From assembly GCF_016909575.1 (NCBI RefSeq), contig NZ_JAFBGA010000008.1, positions 310,001 to 374,000 on the forward strand: a stretch of DNA of 64,000 bases, given 5' to 3'. Position numbers and translations under genes: made by a program. Position 1 is the first letter of the stretch. Every line of letters starts with the position of its first letter. Below the pieces are notes generated by a model, which saw nothing but the letters and a program-made list of their open reading frames with translations, was not told the DNA's origin and did not search any database. Of the stretch, positions 1 through 7,720 are shown one piece after another. The stretch comes from Streptomyces sp. HB132 (GTDB lineage: Bacteria > Actinomycetota > Actinomycetes > Streptomycetales > Streptomycetaceae).

Positions 1-575
1 AGGACGCCCTGCTCACGGGCCCGCTGGAGCCGACCAACGAGGCCTACGCGCTGGCCAAGATCGCCGGGATCGTACAGATCCAGTCCTACCGCCGGCAGTA
101 CGGCGCCGCGTACATCAGTGCCATGCCCACCAACCTCTACGGCCCCGGGGACAACTTCGACCTGGAGACCTCGCACGTGCTGCCCGCCCTGATCCGCCGC
201 TTCCACGAGGCGAAGCTGGACGGGGCCCACGAGGTCACCCTGTGGGGATCCGGCAGCCCCCGCCGCGAGTTCCTCCACGTCGACGATCTCGCCGCCGCCT
301 GTGTGCGGCTGCTGGAGACCTACGACGGGGACGAACCCGTCAACGTCGGGTGCGGCGAAGACCTGACGATCCGTGAACTGGCCGAGACCGTCAGGGACGT
401 GACGGAGTACCAGGGATCCGTCGTCTGGGACACCTCGAAGCCCGACGGCACTCCGCGCAAGCTCCTCGACGTGTCCCGGCTCTCCTCCCTCGGCTTCAAG
501 CCGCAGATCGCCCTGCGGGACGGCATCGCCCGCACGTACGCGTGGTGGCTCGGAAGCCGGACCTCCCGGAGCTGA
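1..575 (+). CDS. fcl: GDP-L-fucose synthase-like epimerase/reductase, 3' part
   Basis: This is the C-terminal part of a short-chain dehydrogenase-fold sugar nucleotide enzyme; the gene begins before the window and the reading frame is open from base 3. The active-site Tyr-x-x-x-Lys appears in YALAKIAG (about base 45), followed by the motif PTNLYGPGDNF and the RREFLHVDDLA segment. These are characteristic of GDP-4-keto-6-deoxymannose epimerase/reductases (Fcl/WcaG), which make GDP-L-fucose for surface polysaccharides. The stop is TGA at 573-575. The convergent neighbour is a priming sugar-phosphate transferase, so both belong to an exopolysaccharide locus extending to the left. The family is clear; the exact sugar product is inferred from the motif set. 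Confidence 0.85.
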   Translation, partial: DALLTGPLEPTNEAYALAKIAGIVQIQSYRRQYGAAYISAMPTNLYGPGDNFDLETSHVLPALIRRFHEAKLDGAHEVTLWGSGSPRREFLHVDDLAAACVRLLETYDGDEPVNVGCGEDLTIRELAETVRDVTEYQGSVVWDTSKPDGTPRKLLDVSRLSSLGFKPQIALRDGIARTYAWWLGSRTSRS

Positions 576-647
576 CCCTGCGGCCGGACGGCCGCGGTAC
601 GTCCTGAACCCGTGCACGCGACCCCCCACGTGTCCCCCCACCACGTC

Positions 648-2201
648 TCAGTACGCCCCGCGGCCGTCGGTGACCGCGCGCACCGTCCGGGCCAGCAGCC
701 CCATGTCGCCGACCACCGACCAGTTGTCGACGTACCAGAGGTCCAGCGACACCGTCTCCTGCCAGGACAGGTCCGAGCGGCCGCTGACCTGCCACAGGCC
801 GGTGAGGCCCGGCCGCACCGCCAGTCGCCGCAGCTCCCTCTCGTCGTAGCGCGAGACCTCCTCCGGAAGCGGTGGACGCGGTCCTACCAGGGACATGTCA
901 CCCCGCAGCACGTTGAGGAGTTGGGGGAGCTCGTCCACTGACGTCCGGCGCAGGGCGTGGCCGATCCGGGTCACCCGGGGATCGCGGCGCATCTTGAACA
1001 TCGGGCCCTCGCTCTCGTTCGCCGCCACGAGCTGCTCCTTGAGGGACTCCGCGTCCGCCACCATCGTGCGGAACTTCCACATCACGAACGGCCTGTTGTG
1101 CCGGCCGTGACGGGTCTGGCGGTGGAACACCGGGCCGGGCGACGAGAGCCGCACCGCGAGGGCCACCCCGAAGAACAAGGGGGAGAGGGCCAGCAGCCCG
1201 AGAGCGGCACCGGCCCGGTCCACGACGGTCTTGAGCACGGCCTGCGGGCCGCGCCGCAGCGGTGGTGCGACGTGCAGCAGCGTCAGGCCGGCCGCGGAGA
1301 CCGGCCGCACCCTGGGTGCGGCGACCCCCGACAGGTCCGAGAGCACGCAGAGGGCCAGCCCGCCGTCGTGCAGTCCCCACGCCAGCCGGCGCAGCCGGTC
1401 CTCGCCGAGCTGCGGGCCGGGCGCGACGAGGACCAGGTCCGCGTCGTGGGCGAAGGCGCCGCCGAGCACCGTGGTCACGTCGTCGTCGGCGGGTTCGGGC
1501 GCCAGCCGTCCCGGCACCGGCGTCCCGCAGTCAGGTGCCACCGGGCCCACCGGGACCACGGCCACGGCGGAGTATGGCTGGTCCTTACGGGAGTTGAGCA
1601 GCTTCACCGCCCGGTTCAGGCCCGCAGCCTCGCCGACCACGAGGACCCGGCGGGATCCCCGCCGCCCCGCGGTCCGCAGCAGCCGGCCCGCGGCTCCCGC
1701 GAGGACGGCCAGGGCCAGGCCGGGGAGCAGGGCTGTGACGGCGGTCGCCGGGTCGAGGCCCCCACCCGTCGCGGCCAGCAGCACCGCCAGCACTCCGACG
1801 AGGACGAGCCAGTCGCCGACGGGGGCATACGCCGCCGCCCCCGCGCCTTCCGCGGGCAGCTGACGCGCGTACCGTCCGCGTGCCGCGCGAACGCAGGTCC
1901 ACACCAGCGCCGCGGACGCCGCGGCGGCCCACGGCCCCGGCTGAGCGCCGGCCCGTAGCACGAGCCAGGCGGGAACCCCCAGTCCCAGCAGGTCCGTCAG
2001 GACGAGGAACGGCACACGCGGATCGGGCTTGTTCCTCGCCCGCGGTCGCTCCGCGTGGTCGCGCTCAACGGTCGTCGGTGGTCTCCACACACGCTCCGGA
2101 GCCATCGTGCGGTTCCGGGACCCGGCGGTACGCGGTCGTGGTGCACCCGCGAGCCCGACAGGCCCGGATATATCCGATTCAGGTATTTCGACATGCCCCA
2201 T
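648..2201 (-). CDS. Polyprenyl-phosphate sugar-1-phosphate transferase (exopolysaccharide priming)
   Basis: A membrane enzyme that starts exopolysaccharide repeat-unit assembly by moving a sugar-1-phosphate onto undecaprenyl phosphate. The N-terminal half has several hydrophobic helices and a nucleotide-binding-like segment (RRVLVVGEAAG). The C-terminal third is a typical bacterial sugar transferase domain: RQTRHGRHNRPFVMWKFRTM, then SVDELPQLLNVLRGDMSLVGPRPPLP and VRPGLTGLWQVSGRS. It resembles WcaJ/CpsE-type proteins in length and order. The reading frame is open to 2336. I favour ATG at 2201, preceded by a G-rich stretch; ATG at 2105 is an alternative. It converges on the Fcl-like gene. Confidence 0.86.
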   Translation of the reverse strand: MGHVEIPESDISGPVGLAGAPRPRTAGSRNRTMAPERVWRPPTTVERDHAERPRARNKPDPRVPFLVLTDLLGLGVPAWLVLRAGAQPGPWAAAASAALVWTCVRAARGRYARQLPAEGAGAAAYAPVGDWLVLVGVLAVLLAATGGGLDPATAVTALLPGLALAVLAGAAGRLLRTAGRRGSRRVLVVGEAAGLNRAVKLLNSRKDQPYSAVAVVPVGPVAPDCGTPVPGRLAPEPADDDVTTVLGGAFAHDADLVLVAPGPQLGEDRLRRLAWGLHDGGLALCVLSDLSGVAAPRVRPVSAAGLTLLHVAPPLRRGPQAVLKTVVDRAGAALGLLALSPLFFGVALAVRLSSPGPVFHRQTRHGRHNRPFVMWKFRTMVADAESLKEQLVAANESEGPMFKMRRDPRVTRIGHALRRTSVDELPQLLNVLRGDMSLVGPRPPLPEEVSRYDERELRRLAVRPGLTGLWQVSGRSDLSWQETVSLDLWYVDNWSVVGDMGLLARTVRAVTDGRGAY

Positions 2202-2392
2202 GAACCCCCCAGCCACAGTTGCATCCCCACAAACGGGGCGCATCCGCCGATCCCATGGACTGACGGATGCGCCCTCGCTCGTGCACGATATCCACACACG
2301 TGCCATTTCGCTGGAGTTCTCGTGAAGTTCAGACACTGCGGACGCTGTGATCCGCGTCGCGCCGGACGGGTGCCCGCAGGGGGTGCCCTTAG

Positions 2393-2423
2393 CGGTCGGC
2401 TCCGGAAGTCCTTCGGGGGTTGA
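2393..2423 (+). repeat. Left terminal inverted repeat of the transposon unit
   Basis: Thirty-one bases that pair with 5144-5174 in inverted orientation with two mismatches (C/T at the outermost base and one C/T near the outer end). The shared core includes GGCTCCGGAAGTCC and CTTCGGGGGTTGA. It lies immediately beyond the transposase stop codon. Confidence 0.8.
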
Positions 2424-3590
2424 TCACTCTGCCAGTGCGGCCGAGGATTCTTGGTGGTGATCGGTGGTGTGCCGGTCGGGCCTGGCCAGCAGATCGTCCA
2501 GGTCTGAGATGGTGAACCTCCACTGGAACGGCTGTGCCGTGGCGTTGTAGCGGTCTTCGAATGCTCGGAGCCGGTCCCCGACCTGGGCCGGGTCGGGGAA
2601 GTCGTTGGGCGAGACGACCTTGCGCTGCACGACGGAGAAGTAGATCTCCACCTGGTTCAACCAGGAGGCGTGCACCGGGGTGCGGACCGTGACCGCGTTC
2701 GGGTGGGCCTCGGCCAGCCGGTCGGCGGCCTTCTTGCCACGGTGGGAGGAGCCGTTGTCGACGATCCAGAACACGCGCTTGGCGCTGGCGTACGGCTCCT
2801 CGCTCATCACCTGGGTGACCAGGTTCATGAACGGGTCGATGCCGGTGGGCGCTTCGGTACGGCCGAACACGCGGGCGCGGTGGACGTCGTAGGCGGCGAG
2901 GATGGGGTGGCAGCGGCAGCGGGCCTGGATGGAGGTCTTCTCGTCGGCGCTGATGACGTACTCGTCCGCGCCGACCGGTGTGCCGTTCCAGGTGTCGGCG
3001 TACAGGTTCAGCACGCGCTCGGCCTTGGCCCGGAAGCCGGAGTCGGTGATGAAGATCCAGGAGCGGTGCTGCCGGGGCTTGAGGGCGTCCCGCGTCAGCC
3101 GGCGGCGCACGGTGGAGGCCGACAGGAAAGGCGCGATGCTGCGCTCGACCGCCTCGCGGGCCAGCTCCGGGCACGACCAGCGGGACAGCGGCACGCCGGT
3201 CTCGGCGGGCAACTGGCAGGCCATTGCCGCGACCTGAGCCGCCTGCAGTGCGGTGAAGGAGGGCGGGCGGCCGGTGCCTTGCGGTCCGCCGGACCGGGCA
3301 GCCTCTTCTCAGCGAAGCGGGCCCTGCCACCTGCGCACGGTGTCTACGTGCACACCGACCCGCTCCGCTATTCGAGCGTTGGCCGGCCCGCGTGCCGCGT
3401 GCAGGACGATTTGGGCGCGGAGGTGTAGCTGGTACTCGGTCCTGTGGCCCCAGGCCATCTTCTTCAGCCGGTGCCGCTCGCTGGCAGCCAGGGCTGTCGG
3501 GCATGCGGTGGCAACGGGCACGGACACCTCTCGACCGCTGGTCGTGGCCTGGCAGAACTGCTTATTTCTGCGAGGCATATGCGTCGACAT
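2424..3590 (-). pseudogene. IS630-family transposase, frame-disrupted
   Basis: Two in-frame blocks separated by TGA at 3309-3311. The upstream block (3590-3309) carries the helix-turn-helix half (LRAQIVLHAARG, ANARIAERVGVHVDTVRRW). The downstream block (about 3308-2424) carries the DDE catalytic domain: ISADEKTSIQ, then WIVDNGSSHRGKKA, then HASWLNQVEIYF. Around the stop, the expected linker (WQGRFAEKRLPG, then ADRK) reads in the next frame and returns to the original frame before GRPPSFTALQAAQ. This indicates two compensating indels that create the stop. No programmed-frameshift heptamer was obvious. The element is therefore probably unable to move by itself, although a shortened DDE protein could start at ATG 3224. 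Confidence 0.8.
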
Positions 3591-3696
3591 GTGCGTGCAG
3601 GGCGCCGTGCGCCGGCGGAGCGGCCCGGTCCACGCAGTCGGTCCTCAAGAGGAGACCGGGGGACCGGGTGTCCGATGTTCGACTCAGGCGCCGCCT

Positions 3697-4179
3697 TCAG
3701 GCGTGCCCAGGGGCGGCGACGCGAAGATCGAGGAGCTGTCGGGTATGCACGGGCACATGGTCTTCGGCGAGGCCATCTATGAGGCTTGTCAGTGGAATCG
3801 GCTGGTCCAGCACGAGTGCGTCATTGGAAAGGAGGAGCGACGGCACCAGAACCGAGGCGGCTTCCTCGTTGAGTCGATCGGCGATGTCGCACAGGACGGT
3901 GGCCTGGCTCCGGACGTGATCAATCAGGTCCGCACGACCTGAGTGCTCGGTGATGATCCGGTCAAGATTCCAGGTGTCGAGGGAGATCCGGTTGTCGAAG
4001 GTGGGCCGTGAGCCGGCGACGACGCCCAGAGCAACCGCTGCGATCGAGGCGTCGACGCTGAGGAGATGGGCCAGTATCTGGTCGGCGTTCCATCCTCCAT
4101 CGTCCGCGTCGCCGAGGTCGGGGATGGCCGCCGCATCGAGCAACCTGTCGTAGGCGCTTCGAAGTACTGTCGTGTCCAT
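3697..4179 (-). CDS. DinB/mycothiol-dependent maleylpyruvate isomerase-like small protein
   Basis: A 160-aa four-helix-bundle-type protein. The segment GGWNADQILAHLLSVDASIAAVALGV with a histidine in the first long helix, the acidic middle helix and the late LAEDHVPVHTRQL histidines resemble the DinB/MDMPI superfamily, in which three histidines can bind a metal. Members act in thiol-dependent detoxification or have unknown roles. It starts at ATG 4179 with an AAGGAAG ribosome site eight bases upstream, 12 bases after the broken ArsR gene stop. It is thus the third gene of an AHSA1-ArsR-DinB unit carried inside the transposon. Family assignment is by pattern only; the substrate is unknown. Confidence 0.6.
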   Translation of the reverse strand: MDTTVLRSAYDRLLDAAAIPDLGDADDGGWNADQILAHLLSVDASIAAVALGVVAGSRPTFDNRISLDTWNLDRIITEHSGRADLIDHVRSQATVLCDIADRLNEEAASVLVPSLLLSNDALVLDQPIPLTSLIDGLAEDHVPVHTRQLLDLRVAAPGHA

Positions 4180-4191
4180 AGCATGCTTCCT

Positions 4192-4484
4192 TCATTCGGG
4201 GCGTGTCGAACTCGAATCCCGCTCTGCTGCCTCAGCGACGCGTTTGATGTTCGCCAACCGCCGGTCCCAGTAGGCCGCGAGCGAGGCCATCCACCGTGCC
4301 GTCGTGTCCGGCCTCCAGGACGGCGAGGCGCTTGACCGCCGACGGGAAGTCGTTCGGCGAGCGTCGTGGCAGTGGCCTCGCCCGGTGCGGCGAGCAGGTC
4401 GCGCAGTTGACGTCGCGTCGGGCCGGCCAGCGCACCGAGGACGCTGTCGACGACCTCGGCGGCGCCGGGACGTTCTTCCGTCAC
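4192..4484 (-). pseudogene. ArsR-family regulator, frameshifted remnant
   Basis: Pieces of an ArsR winged-helix repressor are spread over three frames. The N-terminal part (VDSVLGALAGPTRRQLRDLL, then ATTLAERLPV) reads from GTG 4484. The recognition-helix part (VKRLAVLEAGHDG) is in a second frame. The C-terminal tail (ARWMASLAAYWDRRLANIK, ending SSSTRPE) is in a third frame, stopping at 4192-4194. The stretch between recognition helix and tail is also shorter than in intact homologues. The GTG start overlaps the stop of the AHSA1-like gene (GTGA), the usual coupling for ArsR/AHSA1 pairs. The repressor is almost certainly non-functional, although its likely operators at 4956-5006 remain. Confidence 0.75.
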
Positions 4485-4927
4485 GTGGAGGGCTGTTCGG
4501 CGCGTGTCTTGAGCGCGTCGAGCTCCAGGGGCCAGCCTTCCGTGTGGTCCTTCAGGTTCTGACTGCGCAGCTCCTCGGACCCGGCCAGCGCCGCGAACCC
4601 GCTCTCGACGACGCGCAGCCGCGTCTGCTCGCCTTCCGGGGTCAACGTGAACTCCACGAGCGTGCTGTTGTCCTCGCGCAGCTCCTCTCCGGGGAACGCG
4701 CTGGTCCAGCGGTACGCCAGGTACGTGGGCGGCTCGGCCTTCTCCACACGCACCGGGAAGTCGCCGTGCTCGGCGTTCTTCGCCATCATCGACTCGCCTT
4801 CCTTGGCCACGGTGCCGGGCAGGCTCGCCTTGTCGGCCACCCAGAACCCGGGTTGGGCCACCAGCGACCAGACCCGCTCCAGGGGTGCTGTGATCAGGGT
4901 TTCGCGTTCGATCCGGTCCTCGCTCAT
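4481..4927 (-). CDS. AHSA1/SRPBCC-domain protein
   Basis: A 148-aa helix-grip protein of the activator-of-Hsp90-ATPase-like (SRPBCC) superfamily. It begins MSEDRIERETLITAPLERVW, with the standard opening beta strand and the phrase TAPLERVWSLVAQPGFW. It continues with the typical PPTYLAYRW and FTLTPEGEQTRLRVVESGF strands. Bacterial members bind small hydrophobic ligands and are commonly encoded beside an ArsR repressor, as here. I chose ATG 4927 because AAGGAG lies nine bases upstream; the frame is open to 4993. The gene appears intact, so loss of the ArsR partner could leave it constitutively expressed. Confidence 0.8.
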   Translation of the reverse strand: MSEDRIERETLITAPLERVWSLVAQPGFWVADKASLPGTVAKEGESMMAKNAEHGDFPVRVEKAEPPTYLAYRWTSAFPGEELREDNSTLVEFTLTPEGEQTRLRVVESGFAALAGSEELRSQNLKDHTEGWPLELDALKTRAEQPST

Positions 4928-4955
4928 GGGGGACTCCTTCGCCGTCACCATCGGA

Positions 4956-5006
4956 TGCAACCCCAGGGTTGCACTTCGACCGCCTAGGCGCAACCCAAGG
5001 GTTGCA
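4956..5006 (-). promoter_or_regulatory. Tandem palindromes, probable ArsR operators
   Basis: Two closely related palindromes precede the AHSA1-like gene: TGCAACCCCAGGGTTGCA (4956-4973) and GCAACCCAAGGGTTGC (4990-5005). They sit 29 and 63 bases upstream of the ATG at 4927, with centres 33 bases apart (about three helical turns). Tandem dyads at this place fit an autoregulatory ArsR operator. The assignment is inferred from position and symmetry. Confidence 0.65.
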
Positions 5007-5143
5007 CCTGGGTGGTGATCGTTGGTTGGTGATGGTGGAGAGGGACTGGGTGAGGGCCGTGAGGCTGCTCAAGGACCGTGATGATCGCGTCCCACCAGCG
5101 GTCGGCACGCCTGCGCACCTCGGCCACGAAGTCAACCGCAGCG

Positions 5144-5174
5144 TCAACCCCCGAAGGACTTCCGGAGCCAACCA
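5144..5174 (-). repeat. Right terminal inverted repeat of the transposon unit
   Basis: Inverted copy of 2393-2423 (29 of 31 bases). It is followed by CTTAG (5175-5179), the same five bases that precede the left repeat. Its outer edge is nine bases upstream of the ankyrin gene ATG, so the insertion has replaced the native upstream region of that gene. Confidence 0.8.
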
Positions 5175-5188
5175 CTTAGCCTGAGGGC

Positions 5189-5566
5189 ATGGAACCGCTT
5201 TCCGAGGAACAGACCCGCCGGCTCGTCGCGATCGTGATGGATCTGGCCAGGCAGGGCCGTACGCAGGAGCTGCTGGAGTTCTTCGACCACGGGCTGCCGG
5301 TCGACGTCCAGGACCAGGAGGGCAACACGGCCCTCATGCTCGCCGCATACCACGGGCGGACGGAGACGGTGCGGGCGCTCGTCGGACGCGGCGCCGATGT
5401 CGACCGGCGCAACGGCCGGGACCAGTCGCCTGTCGCGGGGGCCCTGTTCAAGGGCGAGGACGCGATCGTCGCGGTGCTGATCGCCGCGGGCGCGGACCTC
5501 GACGCTGGGACACCCAGTGCACGGGCCACGGCCGAGATGTTCGGGAGGACGGCGCTGCTGGAGTAG
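5189..5566 (+). CDS. Ankyrin-repeat protein
   Basis: A 125-aa protein with two recognisable ankyrin repeats: DQEGNTALMLAAYHGRTETV followed by ALVGRGADVDRRNGRDQSPV, then a third degenerate repeat ending AVLIAAGADLDAG. Ankyrin repeats are protein-binding scaffolds. The neighbour, converging across a shared terminator, is a catalase. A functional link between ankyrin proteins and catalase is known for AnkB/KatB in Pseudomonas, so a supporting role for this catalase is plausible but inferred. ATG 5189 has only a weak, very close GAGGG upstream, and the transposon end lies just before it. Its expression may therefore have been altered by the insertion. Confidence 0.82.
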   Translation: MEPLSEEQTRRLVAIVMDLARQGRTQELLEFFDHGLPVDVQDQEGNTALMLAAYHGRTETVRALVGRGADVDRRNGRDQSPVAGALFKGEDAIVAVLIAAGADLDAGTPSARATAEMFGRTALLE

Positions 5567-5591
5567 CTGCGCGGGTCTCATCGCAGCACAA

Positions 5592-5626
5592 GGGGCCCCG
5601 GGCGACGTCGCGTTGCCCGGAGCCCC
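5592..5626. terminator. Bidirectional GC-rich hairpin between ankyrin and catalase genes
   Basis: Arms at 5592-5603 and 5615-5626 pair over 12 bases with one mismatch around an 11-base loop. It lies in the gap between two convergent stop codons, the expected place for a shared terminator. Confidence 0.75.
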
Positions 5627-5649
5627 TCACGTACGGCCTTCGGCCAGGA

Positions 5650-7116
5650 CTACTTGGCGGCCTGCAGGGCCTCGATGGCCTTGCGCACACCCTCGCCGTA
5701 GGCCGGGTCGGCCTGCGTGCAGTGACCGATGTGACGCTCGATCGTGGCCTTCGAAGCGCCGTCGATGGCCCGGGCGGTGTTGCCGAACAGCGCGTCCTGC
5801 TCCTCCGGCGTCATCGCCCGGAACAGGTTCCCCGGCTGCTCGAAGTAGTTGTCGTCGTCCTCGCGGTAGTCGAACCGGTCGGCGGCGGCACCGTCGAGGG
5901 CCAGGCCCGGCTCGGCGAACTGCGGCTGCTCCGCCCAGCGGCCGTAGCTGTTCGGCGTGTAGCCGGGCACCGCACCCTGGTTGCCGTCCACGCGCAGCTG
6001 GCCGTCGCGGTGGTAGGTGTTGACGTTTTTCGCGCCGCGGGGCTGGTTCACCGGGATCTGGTGGTGGTTGACACCGACGCGGTAGCGCGCGGCGTCGCCG
6101 TACGAGAACAGCCGGCCCTGCAGCATGCGGTCGGGCGAAGCGCCCACGCCGGGAACGAGGTTGGCCGGGGTGAAGGCGGCCTGCTCCACGTCGGCGAAGT
6201 AGTTCTCCGGGTTGCGGTTGAGCTCGAACTCGCCGACCTCGATGAGCGGGTAGTCCTTCTTGGACCAGACCTTGGTGAGGTCGAACGGGTGGTAGCGGTA
6301 CGTCGCGGCGTCCGCCTCCGGCATGACCTGGATGTAGAAGGTCCACTTCGGGTGGTCGCCGCGCTCGATGGCGTCGAACAGGTCCACCTGGGAGGACTCG
6401 CGGTCGGCGGCGACAACCGCGGCGGCCTCCTCGTCGGTCAGGTTCTTGATGCCCTGCTGCGTACGGAAGTGGAACTTCACCCAGAAGCGCTCGTTGCTCT
6501 CGTTGACGAACGAGTAGGTGTGCGAACCGAATCCGTGCATGTGGCGGTAGCCGTCGGGGATACCGCGGTCCGACATCACGATGGTGATCTGGTGCAGGGC
6601 CTCGGGGAGGTTGGTCCAGAAGTCCCAGTTGTTCTCCGCCGAGCGCAGGTTGGTGCGCGGGTCGCGCTTCACGGCGCGGTTGAGGTCGGGGAAGTGGTGG
6701 GGGTCGCGGTGGAAGAAGACCGGCGTGTTGTTGCCGACGACGTCCCAGTTGCCCTCCTCGGTGTAGAAGCGGAGGGCGAAACCGCGGATGTCGCGCTCCG
6801 CGTCGGCCGCGCCGCGCTCACCCGCGACGGTCGAGAACCGGGCGAAGAGCTCGGTCTCCTTGCCGACCTCGGAGAACAGTGCGGCCCTGGAGTACCGGGT
6901 GATGTCCTGCGTCACCTTGAAGGTGCCGAAGGCGCCCGACCCCTTGGCGTGCATACGACGCTCCGGGATGACCTCACGGCTGAAGTGGGCCAGCTTCTCG
7001 AGGAACCAGACGTCCTGGAGCAGCATCGGGCCGCGGGGGCCGGCCGTGACGGCGTTCTCGTTGTTCGCGACCGGTGCGCCGGCGGCGGTGGTCAGCGGCT
7101 TCGTGTTGTCAGTAAT
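5650..7116 (-). CDS. katA: Monofunctional haem catalase (apparent ATT start codon)
   Basis: A clade-typical small-subunit catalase that dismutates hydrogen peroxide. Visible signatures are the distal-histidine segment RMHAKGSGAFGTF, the FFHRDPHHFPD region, and the proximal haem motif RLFSYGDAARYRVG followed by VNHHQIPVN. The first ATG in frame (7026) would cut off the conserved N-terminal arm and has no ribosome site. Reading upstream gives TDNTKPLTTAAGAPVANNEN, a normal catalase N-terminus, preceded by ATT at 7116-7114 with GAGGAG seven bases before it. ATT is a rare start codon. The start also overlaps the stop of the upstream Fur-type gene by eight bases, so translation may be coupled. With the ATT start the protein is 488 aa. 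Confidence 0.92.
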   Translation of the reverse strand: MTDNTKPLTTAAGAPVANNENAVTAGPRGPMLLQDVWFLEKLAHFSREVIPERRMHAKGSGAFGTFKVTQDITRYSRAALFSEVGKETELFARFSTVAGERGAADAERDIRGFALRFYTEEGNWDVVGNNTPVFFHRDPHHFPDLNRAVKRDPRTNLRSAENNWDFWTNLPEALHQITIVMSDRGIPDGYRHMHGFGSHTYSFVNESNERFWVKFHFRTQQGIKNLTDEEAAAVVAADRESSQVDLFDAIERGDHPKWTFYIQVMPEADAATYRYHPFDLTKVWSKKDYPLIEVGEFELNRNPENYFADVEQAAFTPANLVPGVGASPDRMLQGRLFSYGDAARYRVGVNHHQIPVNQPRGAKNVNTYHRDGQLRVDGNQGAVPGYTPNSYGRWAEQPQFAEPGLALDGAAADRFDYREDDDNYFEQPGNLFRAMTPEEQDALFGNTARAIDGASKATIERHIGHCTQADPAYGEGVRKAIEALQAAK

Positions 7117-7588
7117 TTTCCTGCTCCTCTTTGTGGAAACTTCGGTGCACCGACTCCGGGTCCCGCTGACCGCGCTCGGTCCGACATCCGGGGCACAGGC
7201 CCCAGTACGTCACCTCTACGTGGTCGACGGTGAACCCGTGATCCTGGGGCGCCTCGAGACGCGGAGCGCCCGGCGGGACATCGACGTCGGCGATCGTGCC
7301 GCAGGCGCGGCAGACCACGTGCTGATGGTCGTCCCCGGACTGTCCCTCGTACCGTGCCGGGGAATTCGGCAGGTCGATCCGCCGGGCCAGTCCGGCGTCG
7401 ACGAGCGTCTTGAGCACGTCGTAGACGGCTTGGGTCGAGACCGTGCCGATGCGTGTTCGTACCAGGGTGAGGAGGGTACTGACATCGGAGTGCGGGGCCT
7501 CGTGGACCGCCGAGAGCACGGCGACCCTGGGGCGGGTCACTCGCAATGACGCTCCGCGCAGGAGCGTCCTGGCCTCGGTTTCGATCAC
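7109..7588 (-). CDS. Fur-family peroxide/metal-responsive repressor
   Basis: A 159-aa Fur superfamily regulator. It has the winged-helix half (RVTRPRVAVLSAVHEAPHSD, then STQAVYDVLKTLVDAGLARR) and the dimerisation half with a histidine-rich metal site (DDHQHVVCRACG) and a structural zinc pair of cysteines (CRACG, LCPGC). Its stop overlaps the catalase start, the FurA/CatR-catalase arrangement of actinobacteria, where the regulator represses the peroxidase operon and itself. I place the start at GTG 7588, where the family N-terminus begins. No strong ribosome site precedes it, so the message may be leaderless, as known for mycobacterial furA. A Fur-like palindrome lies 21 bases upstream. Confidence 0.88.
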   Translation of the reverse strand: MIETEARTLLRGASLRVTRPRVAVLSAVHEAPHSDVSTLLTLVRTRIGTVSTQAVYDVLKTLVDAGLARRIDLPNSPARYEGQSGDDHQHVVCRACGTIADVDVPPGAPRLEAPQDHGFTVDHVEVTYWGLCPGCRTERGQRDPESVHRSFHKEEQENY

Positions 7589-7609
7589 ACACGCAGTCAA
7601 CCACTTTTC

Positions 7610-7622
7610 TGGAATGATTCCA
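7610..7622 (-). promoter_or_regulatory. Fur/CatR-type operator palindrome
   Basis: TGGAATGATTCCA is a perfect 6-1-6 palindrome centred 28 bases upstream of the regulator start, in an AT-rich patch that is unusual here. Position and symmetry fit autoregulation by the adjacent Fur-family protein. Confidence 0.65.
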
Positions 7623-7720
7623 ATCAAAGACACATAAGAGAACTGTGATCGATCAAATCTGCGCAGCGTGCTGTCCGATACCCGCCAGCACCGCTGGGCG
7701 CGATGCCGCACCCTGGAGGC

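Larger units (their letters stand above)
2388..5179. mobile_element. IS630-type transposon unit with passenger genes
   Basis: A 2.8-kb unit delimited by near-perfect 31-bp inverted repeats (2393-2423 and 5144-5174, 29 of 31 matching). The repeats are themselves flanked by the direct repeat CTTAG (2388-2392 and 5175-5179), which looks like a target duplication. Inside, all on the minus strand, are a broken IS630-family transposase next to the left end and three passengers: DinB-like, ArsR-like (broken) and AHSA1-like. No copy of the terminal repeat lies just behind the transposase, so the transposase and passengers share one pair of ends. The right end lies 9 bp before the ankyrin gene start. 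IS630 elements normally duplicate only TA; a TA is contained in the direct repeat. Confidence 0.7.

Noticed and set aside
4984..5175. 63-codon minus-strand ORF beginning inside the right terminal repeat
   Set aside because: No recognisable domain, start inside the repeat, and it overlaps the operator palindromes and AHSA1 leader; most likely chance coding.
2388..5179. CRISPR or integron-like structure suggested by repeated segments
   Set aside because: There are only two copies of the repeat, in inverted orientation at the ends of one unit, with coding DNA between them.
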